NCBI GenBank assembly: GCA_002007465.1 | Contig: LNAC01000018.1 | Span: forward strand, 2,989,800-3,053,799 | DNA: 64,000 nt | DNA from: Ailurus styani | Lineage: Eukaryota > Chordata > Mammalia > Carnivora > Ailuridae | Reading direction: 5' to 3' | In this document: positions 1-12,579 of the stretch, piece after piece | Layout of the letters: each line of letters opens with the position of its first letter | Position numbering within the stretch: the stretch's first letter is position 1 | Made by a program: the position numbers and the translations under genes | The notes under the pieces: model-generated | The model's input: the letters and a program-made list of their open reading frames with translations, nothing else | The model's database searches: none | What the model was told of the DNA's origin: nothing

Positions 1-117
1 ATTTCCATGATGCTTCTTCTGTTCAAAATAGTTTTGAGATACCTCTTTGAAAACTGCTCTAAGAACCCAAAGATAGACCCCTGTGAAAATATCAGCTCTC
101 ATTTTCTTTTTGATAGT

Positions 118-225
118 TTTTTTTTTTCCTGAAGTAAACTGTACACCCAACATTGGGCTCGAACTCACAATGCGGAGATCAAGTGTCACATGTTCTACCA
201 ACCTAGCGAGCCAGGTGATGACCCT
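118..225 (-). repeat. Old SINE fragment
   Basis: A degraded copy of the short lysine-tRNA-like carnivore SINE, recognisable by cccaacattgggctcgaac and the reversed head tagcgagccagg. Poly(T) at its left marks the minus orientation. Confidence 0.6.
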
Positions 226-1903
226 ACCAGATCTCATTTTTAACCCAAAATGGAACTGCTTGCCTGATCACTCACCTATGCTATCTGTCAGGCACGACTC
301 AGAATGACTTCTGTTTATTTCTAAATATTTAGTTAGCTATTTATTTCATCCCTCTCAAAACAAAGATCTGTCAACAAAATAGCCTATGTGATAGATTCTA
401 AATGTATGGTTGAAAGAAAAATGCCAAAAACATTCTGAGCATTTTGTAGCATTGTTGGAAGAAGTACACAGCCTCCCTGGGGACAACTTGGAAGGGGCAG
501 GCTCACTCTCAATTTGTGCAGCTCTGATGCACTTGTTAAACCATCAGTGTTGTTATTTATTTATTTATTTATTCATTTATTTATGGTCACTCTTGAGTAT
601 CTAATTGCTGATTCAATCAGATGCAGAGAACCTGACCCCAGGCCTAGAGAAACCGACAAATCTCAGGTCATAAAGAGACCAAGCTTACATGACATGCTCT
701 GGGAACTCTTATTGAAAATACAGGGGGAGTTCAGTCCCACTCTGGGATCTTCGGCCACCACATCCTGGTGGCCCTCCTTCCCATCCAGCGGCAGTTCTGA
801 AGATATCCCCCTTCTCAGTGGCCAGGCCATGGAAACCCTAGAAGGGAGCTTGTATTCTTCCCTAATTAGCCCATTTCAGAGCAAAATGCTACTTCCTTTT
901 TCTCCCAGCAGCCAATAGCAATCCATCTGACAGCATGATAGAAACCAGCAGTTGAGCTAACCCTGCTCAGTGACCAAGCCAACTGCTCACACTGGGGTTT
1001 CTCTCCAAAGCATTTGTTCCTGGATCCTGGGTTGTGTGGTTCACTCCCAAACAGTTCCTGAACTCAATGCAAATCAGTATCAGCAAGTCACACTATTTAA
1101 ATAGCTACATAAATAAGAGCTGTCCAGAGTCACTCCTGTACTATTCTACTAAGAGCTGCCTGTTCTCAGTATAAAAGGCACACAGTGGTCACTTTCAGTA
1201 ACAAAGACAGCAGAGGACTAAGAATATTACATATATAAGAGACTATATAGGAATTTAGCTCCTTCTTCCTTTCTTAAGTGTAGACACTATAAAACTAAAT
1301 TGGAGAAGAAAAAGAAATGCCATTCTAGTTTTGGAAACAAAGGGGAGTTTCTACATAAGTTCTAGAAACCAGTATTTTCGAGGTTAAGTCAAAAATTTTT
1401 TCTTACAAATGCAGGAAACAAAGAAAAAATAGATATAGTATAGAGTATAATGTTACACATTATCACACATGAAAACACTTCACATTTTTGTTTTAAAAGC
1501 AAGTCAAATTCTCTGTTTAGATGTGGGCTTACAGTGATTTGTTCTTGATGAAGTCCTGGACTGGGTAAACTTTCCAGCCTGAATAAAGTAGTTTTTTGTA
1601 ACTCTTATTTCTACACCAGAGCTAGCTGCAGAGACAGTGGCTAAAGGAATTGTTTATATTCAAATTTCAATATACACAAAACCTCAATAAGGCATCATTC
1701 ACATGGGATGAGGAAGTGTCTGGAGTTAAATAAAACAGGCAAAAACCCTTTTTAGAATTTGTGAAGAGAGGGCACAGATTCCAGGAAAATCATTTAATTC
1801 ACAGTCTCTATCAATCAGGAACAACACATCAATAAGAAGAGTTCTCTAAGCTCTCAAAGCCAGAGCTCGAACCTTTAAAGTTTCTTAAAACAGAAGATTC
1901 TGG

Positions 1904-2106
1904 GGCGCCTGGGTGGCTCAGTGGGTTAAAGCCTCTGCCTTCAGCTCAGGTCCTGATCTCAGGGTCCTGGGATCGAGGCCCGCATTGGGCTCCCTGCTCA
2001 GCGGGAGCCTGCTTCCTCCTATCTCTCTGCCTGCCTCTCTGCCTACTTGTGCTCTCTCTCTCTCTCTCTCTCTGTGTCAAATAAATTAAAAACAACAACG
2101 ACAACA
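1904..2106 (+). mobile_element. Can-SINE, full length
   Basis: The tRNA-derived head (ggcgcctgggtggctcagtg) with Pol III A and B box regions is followed by the (CT)n tract and AAATAAA tail. It is flanked by a 14-bp exact duplication (acagaagattctgg, 1890-1903 and 2107-2120). This is the family consensus for the other SINE entries, which list only orientation and flanks. Confidence 0.95.
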
Positions 2107-2699
2107 ACAGAAGATTCTGGAATTCCATGAAATGAGGGATTATTTCAGGAAAATAAATAAATAAATAAAACAAAACAAAAAACCTGTGAGGGAAGTCAGC
2201 TACTAGAATAATTTCTTGCCTAGCAGTTCCATGAAAAGCAGCTATGAAACACTATAAGGACACTTGGCTTTAAATGGCCAGAAAACTGAGGCCAAAAGGC
2301 CCGAATAGCCAACCTAGGGGTAAACTGTTGGCGCTGTTCCATACGGGACAATCTTTCTGAGGGAAAGATTTTGGTTAAGTTGAAGGAGGCATTCTAATAA
2401 AGCCTGGGGATAAAATCAGACTTACATGACCCAGTGATTAATGGTTCTTATGGATTATTAAGAGACTCCATTTTATGTAGGTATTGGTTTTCTTTACAAA
2501 TTGCTCTTTGGGGGACTGATAGACTATTTGCTATTTGTGATCAGTAGTTTTAATGAAGACTCCTGTTCTTGTCAAAGAGGAATTTGAGTTGGAAAAGTAA
2601 TCACACCTATGAAAAGACTGATGATTCTGGCCAAAACATAAAACCCAAGCTATCTATCCCTGTGATGGCAGTCAAACCATGTATTTGCCTTGACACTTA

Positions 2700-3262
2700 A
2701 GTGAGAATACACTTCTCTGTAAAGACAATATATTCCAAAGACATCCAGATGGCCAAGAGACACATGAAAAATGCCCACCATCACTCATTATCAGGGAAAT
2801 GCAAATCAAAACCATTATGTGCTATCACTTCACACCTGTTAGAATGGCTATCATCAAAAAGACAAGAAATACCAACTGTTGGTGAAGATGTAGAGAAAAG
2901 GGAGCCCTTGCACACTGTTGGTGGGAATGTGAACTGGCACAGCCACTGTGGAAAATAGTACGGAGGTTCCTCAAAAAAAATTAAAACAGAACTACCATGC
3001 GACCTACTATTCTATTTCTGGGCATCTATCCAAAGGAAACCAAATCACTCTCTCAAAGAGATATATGAACCTCTGTGTTCACTGAAGCATTATTCACAAT
3101 AGTCAAGATATGGAAACCATTTAGGTGTTTACCAACAGATGAATGGCTAAAGATGTGGTCTACATATACAATGGGATATTACTTAGCCATGAAAAAGAAA
3201 GACATATGCCATTTGCAACAACCTGGATGAACCCTGCGGAGGGCATTATGCTAAGTAAAGTC
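2700..3262 (+). mobile_element. L1 fragment, ORF2 3' part
   Basis: Typical L1 text: catccagatggccaagagac, catcactcattatcaggg, then gttggtgggaatgtgaactg. Frames are broken. It is interrupted on its right by a SINE piece. Confidence 0.85.
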
Positions 3263-3390
3263 AGGTTCCATGCTCAGTGGGGAATCTGCTTGAGAATCTT
3301 TCCCTCCCCCTCGGCCCCTCCCTCTACTCACAGGTGCTCTCCCTCCCTCTCTCTCTCTAATAATAGATAAATAATCTTTAAAAGACAATG
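3263..3390 (+). mobile_element. SINE 3' half
   Basis: Only the distal half of a Can-SINE is present (tgctcagtggggaatctgct onward, (CT)n and a tail aataatctttaaaag). No head. Confidence 0.75.
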
Positions 3391-4629
3391 AATTGACAGG
3401 TATTAGAAGTATTGAAGGATAAAGTAGATAGTTATACAAAGCAATTTAGTGTAACAATAATTTAAAATAGTTCTCTGTTGAAAGTTGGGACACACACAGC
3501 CCTTCTAGCTGACTCTGGCTATTTGCCTATCAAACTGGATTAGCTATAAAATGAACACTAAATGGGACTGCAAATCGTAAAAACTTACTAAAGTGGCACA
3601 AAGAGTTTCAAGGTTATAAATATGTTGTTGAAGAACACTTGAAAGTAGTGGTACTAAGTAAAGAGAAGTAGAGAAAATAATTTGAACTTTTTGTCTTATA
3701 CATAGAGGTTCTTTACCATCTGACCAAAAAAGCATTACTAGATATGACCAAGGAGGGGGTGGTGTATGCAATAGATCTGATACACTGGTTCACAATGAGA
3801 ATTCCAGACTTCTCTAGTTGCCTGGAGCATAGTAATATGATTTTCCAGCACATTAGGGAAGCAAAAGTAGAACCAGAAAGTCTATGTACTGGCTGGATTT
3901 TGTTAATGTCACTTAAAATGGAGGAAAAAATCCTAGCAAGATACCAAATAGAGTGCAGCAGATGGTAAACAAATATTATGAAGCAATCTTCACAAAATCT
4001 GCAGTGTGTCACAAATATACAAAATGGCAGAGTTTGGGAAAAGAGAATCATAACAGGCCATATGTTGTTAGCAATTTTATTTGAAGCAACATGCAATCCA
4101 AAAGAGAAACCAAGAGGAGGAACATAAAGGCCCAATAGAGGAGAGGCAGCCTCAGGTAAGGGGCGGTCAGAATGGCAAGCACAGTGCCTATCAAGGTAAA
4201 CAGCAGGCAACCGGCAGACGCCAGGGAGCTCTCGGGCACACAGCACCCACTGCAATGACAGGGCTCACACGGGCTTTCAGGAGAAACAACCTAGCTTCTA
4301 CAAAGAGCAACAGAAAGTTAAGGCAATATATTATATGTCATTTGTCACATTCCTTCAGTGCCAGGTGAGTCAATTAGAACTACAGCAAAAGCATTTTCCC
4401 AAGACAAGAGGAAAGAAATGCAAACACAACTGCAGAGGTTAGAAAGACATTCAACAAGAAATTATCAGAAAGGCTGTCAAGTTTATAGAGCTCTTCTCAG
4501 GTATGACATCTAAGACTGGACAGGACCAGCAGTCCCAGTTTCTTTGGCCAAATCTTCTCAGCCATACATTTTAATTTTGCTCCATGTCCTGCCTCCTGAT
4601 TCCTTCCTCACTTCTTTGCTCCCTTCCTC
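3391..4629. other. Non-repeat stretch with a decayed protein-like frame
   Basis: No SINE or L1 was recognised here. The plus frame 3681-3968 stays open for 95 codons and reads like protein (YHLTKKALLDMTKEGVVYAI, then IPDFSSCLEHSNMIFQHIRE). I cannot name it, and there is no flanking gene structure. Confidence 0.4.
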
Positions 4630-5310
4630 TCTCCAACAAATATGTCAATGCCCACTATAAAAAAGCCTTGCCCTCTTGGAACTTATAGTCTAGCTGAGAC
4701 AGACTGAAGGGGATGAGGCGGTGGGCTGAACCGGTATCTGGGGAAAGGTGTTCCAGGCAGAAGGAACAGCTAATGCAGCAGGTAGAATACCTGGCATGTT
4801 CAAGAGACTGCAAGAAAGGCAGAGTAGCTAGCACAGCATGAGAGGTGGGAGAGAAAGAGAGGAGTTCAGAGAAGCAGCACTGTGGCAGAGCTGGGGGCAG
4901 ATGAGAAAATGCAGGACCCTGTATTAAAACGCAGGGCATTTTAAGGACTTGGCTTTTCTCCTAAGACAGAAACCACTGGAGGGTGCTGAGTGTTGTGATC
5001 TCACTTCTAAAGGATCACGTTGGCTGCTACGTGCAGGCTGTCTGGAGAACAGGCTGTTTGGAAGCAAAGGCAGAACAGGGAGGCCAGTTAGGAGAGACTG
5101 CCATCCTAGTCCAGGTGAGAGATGATGGTGGCCTAAACCAAGCTGAGATTCTGAGCAGTCATCGTATGCTGGATATATTTTAAAGCCAGAGCTAATGGGA
5201 TTTTCTGATGAATGAGATACAGAAAGGCTTGTCCTTCACTCCTTCAACTATCCATGCATTCCAGAAACATACTGAATGTCTACTATGTACCAGGTACTAT
5301 GATAGGGTTT
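4630..5310 (+). repeat. L2 LINE fragment
   Basis: Matches the L2 pattern: ggaacttatagtctagctga, aaggatcacgttggctgc, gagagatgatggtggcctaa and an end reading ctactatgtaccaggtac. Confidence 0.7.
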
Positions 5311-5879
5311 CTAGAGACTCAAGAACCAGCGGTATTGTTTAGCGCCCTTGAGGAACAACTACTAGCCTGGCACTTGAATGAAGGACTTGAACTTCCTAAT
5401 TTGCATGCAAAATAACAAGACTACTAATAAAGCAACTATTCTCATAAGACTAAAAAGGATGTGGATGGATGCCGTACATGGATGATACGGCAAACCAAAA
5501 TTTGAATAAATTAAAACTCTCTTAAAATAGTCTCAAATTCTAGGATGCATAATGAATTCTTACCTGTTAAATAATTTTTAGACTGTGTACTATTGTGAGT
5601 TACGATTTTTTAATTAACCTACTTAGTTTTACTCATAAGCAACCACTTATCTTTTACACATACCAGAGTTTAAGAAAATTAAATTTCATCTTTTCCAAAT
5701 AATTTGTGATTTCCAAATATTTTATAATTTAGACTTTTCTCCAAAGCAAAAACGCGTTCTCACCCAACTATTCTTAATGACACTGCCTTTGCTGTTTGGA
5801 CATTAAAGGTTATCTCCTACCGGTATTTCTCTAGTAATCAGCTACAGTGATTTTCTATGCTGTCAGAATTTATAATTTA

Positions 5880-6066
5880 TGGGTGCCTGGGTGGCTCAGT
5901 CGGTTAAGCATCTGCCTTCAGCTCAGGTCATGATTCCAGGATCATGGGAACAAGTCCTGCATCGGGCTCCCTGCTCAGCGAGGAGCCTGCTTCTCCCTCT
6001 CCCTCTGCCTGCCACTCCCCCTGCTTGTGCTCTCTGTCAAGTAAATAAATAAAATCTTAAAAAAAA
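5880..6066 (+). mobile_element. Can-SINE
   Basis: Head gggtgcctgggtggctcagt, tail aaataaataaaatcttaaaa. The flanking duplication is imperfect, around gaatttataatttat. Confidence 0.92.
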
Positions 6067-6139
6067 AGAATCTATGACTTATATAATTTGCAATTTTGCT
6101 TTAAATGGCCATATTATGCCAAATTTAAAATGATGAACT

Positions 6140-6251
6140 GGGGGCTCCTCGCTGGCTCAGTTGGTGGATCGTGGAACTCTTGATCTTGGGGTTATGATTT
6201 CAAGCCCCACACTGGGTATAAAGATTACTTAAAAATAAAATCTTTAAAAAA
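6140..6251 (+). mobile_element. Short Can-SINE, older subtype
   Basis: A 112-bp variant without a (CT)n tract: head gggctcctcgctggctcagt, middle ggttatgatttcaagcccca, tail aaataaaatctttaaaa. Flanks aaaatgatgaactgg and aaaatgataagctgg form a diverged duplication. Confidence 0.85.
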
Positions 6252-7109
6252 AATGATAAGCTGGTTTTAAAATTTCCACCCAAAATAATCTTCCTGAAAT
6301 TCATAAAACAACTGAAACGAGAAGTACAAAATGATCGTGGTTGAAGAAAGATATAATTAAAGACTTATCCTACAACCATATCCTACGAACCAAAACTCAG
6401 AGGCATGGTTTGACAAGTGTGAAGATACTTATGAAGGCTACAGATCAAAATACATGAAATCGGAGTGCCATGGGAAAGCGGGACCACGTGGTATTTGTAG
6501 GTATAGGTCAGCACTTATCTACATAGACTTACAATGCATCTTTCTAATCACCAGTAAGAATTTACCACCCAGTGCCACCAGCCCACCAGTCACTTTGCAG
6601 CAGTCACCTGTGTAGAGATAATCCAAGGAGAGGAGCACATGTAACAGATCCAGGAAACTCATTAGTGGCACAGCTGATTTGTATCGCCTGGTGTGTTGGT
6701 GTGCTCATTAATCTGTTAATGAAACTGTGGAAATCAGCAGGGGTCTCTGGGCCTATATGAATGTCAAGCTCCTACAGCATATGTAGGGCCACACATGCAA
6801 ACATACAAGCCTTTTTATGATAATGGAATTTAGCTTTGTCTCAGGAGTGTTCTCATATCTGGGAAAAGACAAATTATTCAATAACTGGTATGGAGTCAGC
6901 TGTCTATGTGCTTGAAAAATAAAGTTAGATTCCTCACCTGACTCCTTCTTTCATCAAAATAGACTGGAGATCGTGTAAAAATGTAAAATCTTCTGACATT
7001 TGTAATAAAAATGCAGGCTCTTTTCAGAAAAAAAACCCCACACTAATACACATATGAACGTATGTATTTATATACATACCTAATGTGTGTGTGCTTAATC
7101 CTATTAAAG

Positions 7110-8110
7110 TAGAACGAAAAAGAATATGGATGAATGTTTTTTCAATATCTGGAATGTGGAAGACCTTTCTAAGAATGACATAAATCCAGAAGCCAAAAGG
7201 GCAATATGATAAATCTGACCATGTAAAAACTTCAACCTTCTCCATGGAAAAAAAAAAGAAGAGGGAAAAACACCAAAGCTGGCTGAAAGGGAAACAGTAA
7301 ACTAGACAAAAATAGCTCTAACATGTAAGACAAAGCCCCAATTTTCTTAATATTGGAAAGCCCTTAAATCAATTCAAAACCTACAACCTAAAAGGAAAAT
7401 GGGCAAAGGTGACAAAATCGTTCATAGAAATGAAATACATATGACCAAAAACCAATGAAAAGATACTCAAGCTCACTTATAATTGATACAAAATAAAACA
7501 ATAACATAGTCATCTCCTCCACCTTTCAAACTGACATTGGCTAGGAAGTTTGCTAATAAAAAAAAATTTGCAGAGTTGGTGAGGGTAGAGAGAAATGGGC
7601 ATTCTCGAACATTGTTGGTGGGAGTGTAAATTGGTTCTATCCTTAGAGAGCAACATGGTAATAGCTATTAAAATGTAAAATAGGAGTACTCTTTGTCTCA
7701 GTAGTTCCAACTCTTGGGAATTTATCCTACAAATATATTTCTAAAATGTGAAAAGATATAAGGCAATGCCATTGAATGCAGCATTTCTTCTAATACTAAA
7801 AAACTGCTAACAACTTAAGATTGGTCTATCAGTAGGTTAAATAAATTAAGCCACGGACATAAAATTAGGTCTAATGTAGTCATCCGAAAGACTGAAGTTG
7901 ATTTGCACACGCTGATGTTGGAAAGAGGTCCTATATACACCGTAAGTGGGGGCAAGGGGAATTAGTTGCAGTAGAGTACGAATTATATCCAGAGAAAACT
8001 TCCATAATGATACAGAAGAAACTGTTAAATAGGGAACTGGGGAAATGGGGACTTTTAGTTTTCCTTTCATTTTTATGCTGCTTAAATTCTTTTTTAAAAT
8101 CACCTATACC
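7110..8110 (+). mobile_element. Old L1 fragment (L1M-like)
   Basis: Diverged L1 3' text, for example acattgttggtgggagtgta and gggaatttatcctacaaata. No usable frame remains. Confidence 0.7.
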
Positions 8111-8926
8111 TTCTTAATTAAAAAAGAAATCAAACACTAGATATTGGAAAGTATCGTTATTTGCACTCTAATTATAAGGGGGAAAAGACATAAAAGGGGT
8201 AAGATGAAAAAGGTTTACGGCCATTGGTCTAAGAGGTGAATTCAGCACACAAATGGACCTGCCTCCCCTCATCCTGCCGAACTCCCTTCAGAAACACTAT
8301 TCCCAGGAACAGAAACAGGAAAGAATAGAGTCACTGTAGACCCTCTGCCTTCTCAGGACAGAGGGTCTAGTCAAGCGTGAGAATCCGAATTTGGAGCCTG
8401 ACTGTTCCACTACCACTACCAGTCAATTTATATCCCTTGCCTGGGCAAGAGCACAAATAAGCCAAAAAAAGGCAAATGATTTACTTGGCTTTAGGTCACA
8501 TTAATTTTCAAATTCTCATCTGAATATGGACATACAACATTCCATTTTATTCAGCAAGGGTGTTCCCACAAGGCACTAAGCTAAGCACTAAGAAGAGAAC
8601 ACGAGTGAAATAAAACATGGTACCTGTCATCAAGTCATTCAAAATCTAGTGAGGAAGGGAAACATGAACACAGCTCATTGGAAGGCGGGCCCAATGCATT
8701 ACCTGACCTAGCAAAGGTGTGGAGAGAGATTAACCCCATCTGGGTGGGGTCAGAGGCTCCACCAATAGATGGCACTTCTCAGAACTGAAGAATCTGTACC
8801 ATTACCTTCCCCTCTCCTTTCCACTTATCAACTCATTTCCTTGGTAAATTTGACAACACCCTTTCTCTTGTTGCTTAATTCATATCACTATATACAACAC
8901 CATCTCTTTTGCAAAAGAAATCAATT

Positions 8927-9017
8927 CGTGTTATGTATACTTTTCAATATCAACTATATTACAATAAATACATCTTTGATCAAAGTTTTATTTATCTGGG
9001 AGTTGTTCCATCATAGC
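8927..9017 (+). repeat. 85-bp repeat, copy A
   Basis: Copy A of an unnamed repeat also found at 9366 and 30655. Shared landmarks are gtgtta(a/g)gtat, atatatt, cataaatac, the near-palindrome ctttgatYaaag, and ttgttccat. Copy A has the exact palindrome ctttgatcaaag at 8974-8985. Confidence 0.6.
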
Positions 9018-9365
9018 TATACACCACTGACATAGCTCTAAAACATTAGCAAAGTAGTTTACAAACTACATCTTTCCAAGTATTTCTTCTACATAGATTC
9101 CACTTATTAGTTCAGATCTTTGGGTCAAAACACAAGGTCATCCTAGAGCAATCATGAAAAAAGCCAGGCCAGGATTTTAATCTAAACTAAAGGAAATATG
9201 AACTGTTACTATTTTGTCTATGTTTTGGGGTTTTGTTTTTGGTTTTGGTTTTGCCTAGAACTGGTCATGACACAGAGGGGTATAGAGCTGCTACCCTCCT
9301 CTCTGTAAAGAAGGAGCAACCTCTCTAAGAACTTAAACCTAGAAATTTAAATATTTTTTCTCTTA

Positions 9366-9453
9366 GTGTTAGGTATGCTTTTCAGTATTAAATATATTAC
9401 CATAAATATTTCTTTGATTAAAGCTTTATTTATTCAAGAGTTGTTCCATAAGC
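9366..9453 (+). repeat. 85-bp repeat, copy B
   Basis: The copy with the clearest full-length form; ctttgattaaag lies at 9412-9423. Its right end merges into the 17-bp minisatellite. Confidence 0.6.
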
Positions 9454-9516
9454 CATGAAAACCCATAAGCCATGTAAACTCCTAAGCCATGAAAACCCAT
9501 AAGCCATGTAAACCAT
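9449..9516. repeat. 4 x 17-bp minisatellite
   Basis: Four tandem units: taagccatgaaaaccca, taagccatgtaaactcc, taagccatgaaaaccca, taagccatgtaaaccat. Units 1 and 3 are identical, so the array grew by doubling a 34-bp dimer. Confidence 0.9.
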
Positions 9517-9734
9517 ACTTAACACACTTCTTTTCTGATGCACTTATGAACAATCAGAATAAGTGACTTCAAGAATGATTACAACTCACAGAATAAGTGT
9601 CAAAAGTGGCTGAGAGTGTATACATACTCTGGAGTCCACAGGAGAAAGTCCACTTTCAAACTTCACCACTCACTAGACTTTGAGCAAGCTGCCCGGGGGA
9701 GATGTCCTTTCCTCAACTAAAATGGAGCTAATAA

Positions 9735-9985
9735 CCGAAAGAGACTCTCAATCATAGGAAACAAACTGAGGGTTGCTGGAGAGGAGGGAGGCAGGGGGAT
9801 GGGGTAACTGGGTGACAGGCATGAAGGAGGGCACTGGATGGAATGAGCACTGGGTGTTCCATACAACTGATGAATCACTGACCTCTATCTCTAAAACTAA
9901 TAAGACACTATATGTTAACTAACTGAATTTAAATTAAATTAAATTAAATTAAATTAAATTAAAAAAATAAAAACAAAACAAAACA
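9735..9985 (+). mobile_element. Carnivore L1 3' end
   Basis: A 3' UTR-type segment (gatggaatgagcactgggtg, then ctgatgaatcactgacctct) ending in an (AAATT)n and A-rich tail. Confidence 0.8.
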
Positions 9986-10259
9986 GTCCTTCAAAGTACT
10001 TCATGGGGATCTTGTGAAGGTTAAATTAAATGAAATAACCATGGAATGTTCTTAGCACAGCACCTAGCAACAGTGACAAATGTTTACTATCAGGCTGTCC
10101 GTGAAACCCTTGGCGCCACCAGAGACTTATCAAAAAGGGTCTGAAAAGCTTGCAACACTAATACGTATTTCAGACACATGTACCACTTTTCAATAGTAAA
10201 TAGAATAGAGTAGGGTTAATAAAATACTAATTATTTTAAGAGTTCTATGCAAAGTGACT

Positions 10260-10880
10260 TTTAAATACACGGAATGATTGTTGAAAATATTCTAATAATA
10301 GAGAAATACAGAAAGGAAAACCCATACTCATTTAGCCAACCATTCCCCATTCTAACGCTCAAGTCCACTTTCCAGGGGCAACCACTGCAAGGTACTGTGG
10401 TGGGCACTCTTCAGATCTTTGTCTGTCAATACAGACATGAAGCAGGGAGGTGCAGGGATTAGCTATTTTACAAAATGGACTCATACCATACATACTATTT
10501 GTTTATTCAACAAAATATCATGGAAATCTTTCTAGGCCAATGCATAAGATCCTAATTCCTTCTTTTTAGCTGCTGTTCAACTGATTGCTGCTTCAGATAA
10601 TGGATAACTTATTAATCCACTATTCTAGGCACTTAGCTTTCCTCTAATTTTCTCCTATGAAAAATAATTCCACAATGAATATTTTGTTTGAAGGGCACGC
10701 AACACATGGGCAGGTATTTCGGTTGAACAGCTTCCTAGATGTGAAGCTGCTGAATCCAAGGTTTTGCCCATTTTATATTTTGGTAATAAGTACTGCCAAA
10801 TTGTCCTCTATAGAGAACATAAATAAAAGAGAGGATTCACTGTACTCACTGTTGCTAACCATCTGCTTAAAAACCAAGAA
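10260..10880 (-). mobile_element. Old L1/HAL1-like fragment
   Basis: Minus-strand L1 text with aaaatggactcataccatac and a stretch reading ttggtaataagtactgccaa. Heavily diverged. Confidence 0.55.
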
Positions 10881-11621
10881 CAACAAATATACTATAATGT
10901 GAAGAAACCGTACATCTTCTCATGGAAAAGTGGCCCTCACCTTCAAAAAAAAAGACGGGAACCACAGCTAAAAATTCAACTCTATCCTTCTCAACACCAG
11001 AGCCCCTTTCTATGAACTAAACTCTCATCTTAACATTCCTGGGCCCTAATATCCCCTGCAATGACCTGGCTCATGTCAAAACTAGTTTTCTAATCCATCC
11101 TGCCCCTCCCAATCCCCAAGCCAACTATGGGGCAGGGGTGGGTAGTAAGGAGGAGGGACTCAAGACCTGAAGGGCTCCTGTCATCATGTACTGGCCATAC
11201 CAAGCCCCGCTAAAACAGAATCATTCCAAGCAATGCTCACCTAAAAGCTCTACTCTGTTGCTGTTTTAAAGCAGCAATGGATTATAATCTCTTAATCAAT
11301 AATCACTGGCCTACAGGTAGTTTACACGTTTCATTTTGTCCCACAACATTATTACAGTGAGGAGCAAGAGCAGATAAAGGTCATGTTGGTAATTAAAGCT
11401 ATATTATAGAAATATGCACACCCAAGATATGATTAAATAAGAAAATATTACTCAGTTCAGTATCATCATTAAACTTGCATTAATTTATAAATATTTAAAT
11501 GTACCATATGATGATCATAAATAATCTGTTTTCGTCAGTTTCTAAAGTAATGCAACCCATAAACCCTTTGAAAAATTACTGCAGAAAGAAACAGTCAAGA
11601 AAGTATACAAGCCAGACTTAC

Positions 11622-11670
11622 ATTCAAATGCTGTGGTTGTTGCTTCAGGCAGAACCTGGCCTATCACATC
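11622..11670 (-). CDS. MAP2K5: MAP2K5 coding exon 2
   Basis: This 49-base exon lies between acceptor ctttgtttag (ending at 11671) and donor gtaagt (11621-11616). It reads DVIGQVLPEATTTAFE plus one base of the next codon (T, giving Tyr with the next exon). It continues exon 1 in phase and matches the MEK5 PB1 domain exactly as I recall it. The exon is too short to be seen as an ORF and was found by reading the minus strand for the expected protein. Confidence 0.97.
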
Positions 11671-12004
11671 CTAAACAAAGAAAGAATAAAGAAACACAAT
11701 TAGCCATCTTCTTTATTGCTAACATGTGGCAAATCCTAGAGGAAATATGAGAACCTGAAAAAGATTTTTGAAATGTTGGCATAAATTATAAAAACATTAG
11801 TTCATAATCACACTTAGCCCAGCAATGTAAGCCCAGAGTTTAAATCTCTATTTGGGGGCAGGGTGGGGGGGGCAGTTCTTTACCAAATCCACTCTGTATT
11901 AATATCATAATCTTTCACTCTTGATTCAACAGCGTATACACACTGTTTGTGTATTTAAAACACACACACAATTTGTTCTATGGAAGGCTGTGGAATATAC
12001 TACC

Positions 12005-12230
12005 AATAGAAAGGTGTTTAGAGTCAGACTAGCCTGGGTTTGAATCTCAGCTCTGTACTTAACTAGCTATGTGACTGCAAACAAATTACTTAACCTCTCT
12101 GAACCTCTATTTGATTATCCTCCAATATGGGTCTAGTAATACTCACAGAGGTAATACAGGATTGACTTAAATAATAAACATAAGTTAGCCTAGCACATTG
12201 TAGACAACAAATGTAGTTTCTGATATGTAA
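12005..12230 (+). repeat. MIR
   Basis: Core MIR text: agcctgggtttgaatctcag, then ctagctatgtgactgcaaac, ttacttaacctctctgaacc. Confidence 0.85.
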
Positions 12231-12579
12231 CTAGCAACATCTCACCTTGTATTCATAGTGCAAAGAGTTAAGAAAAATAAGTTTCCATGATATATTATTC
12301 CAATGATGATATTAACCTACAATGCCACAGGTGATACAAACAATTTTTATCAACCTTTACTCTTAAGCAACTGGAAAACATACATTTAATGACACCAGAA
12401 GAGAGTTAAATCTAGCCTACAAAAAAATTTTGTCTAAGGTATATAATCTCCTATCAATGTTTAAATGAACGCATAAAGTTGCAATCTTGAAAATCAGTCT
12501 ACAGATAAAGCTTAGTTAAAGAGGCATGGAACATCTTCAAGAAATAGCCAGTTCTGGGAAAAGTGACCCTCCATTACGT

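Larger units (their letters stand above)
1..11621 (-). other. MAP2K5: MAP2K5 intron 2, running off the left edge
   Basis: I searched the minus strand for the next MEK5 segment (Tyr-Glu-Asp-Glu-Asp-Gly-Asp-Arg) and did not find it, so intron 2 is at least 11.6 kb here. The stretch holds L1 pieces at 2.70, 7.11, 9.74 and 10.26 kb, an L2 at 4.63 kb, four SINEs or SINE fragments, a 17-bp minisatellite (9449) and two copies of an 85-bp repeat (8927 and 9366). Confidence 0.75.

Noticed and set aside
2281..2420. Minus reading starting at the complement of ctgttccatac as a possible next MAP2K5 exon
   Set aside because: Starts with Met-Glu-Gln like a MEK5 segment but diverges at once from the expected protein and lacks splice sites.
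3713..4255. 180-codon minus-strand ORF
   Set aside because: Cys/Leu/Ile-rich antisense reading of the plus-strand protein-like stretch. It appears to be its shadow.
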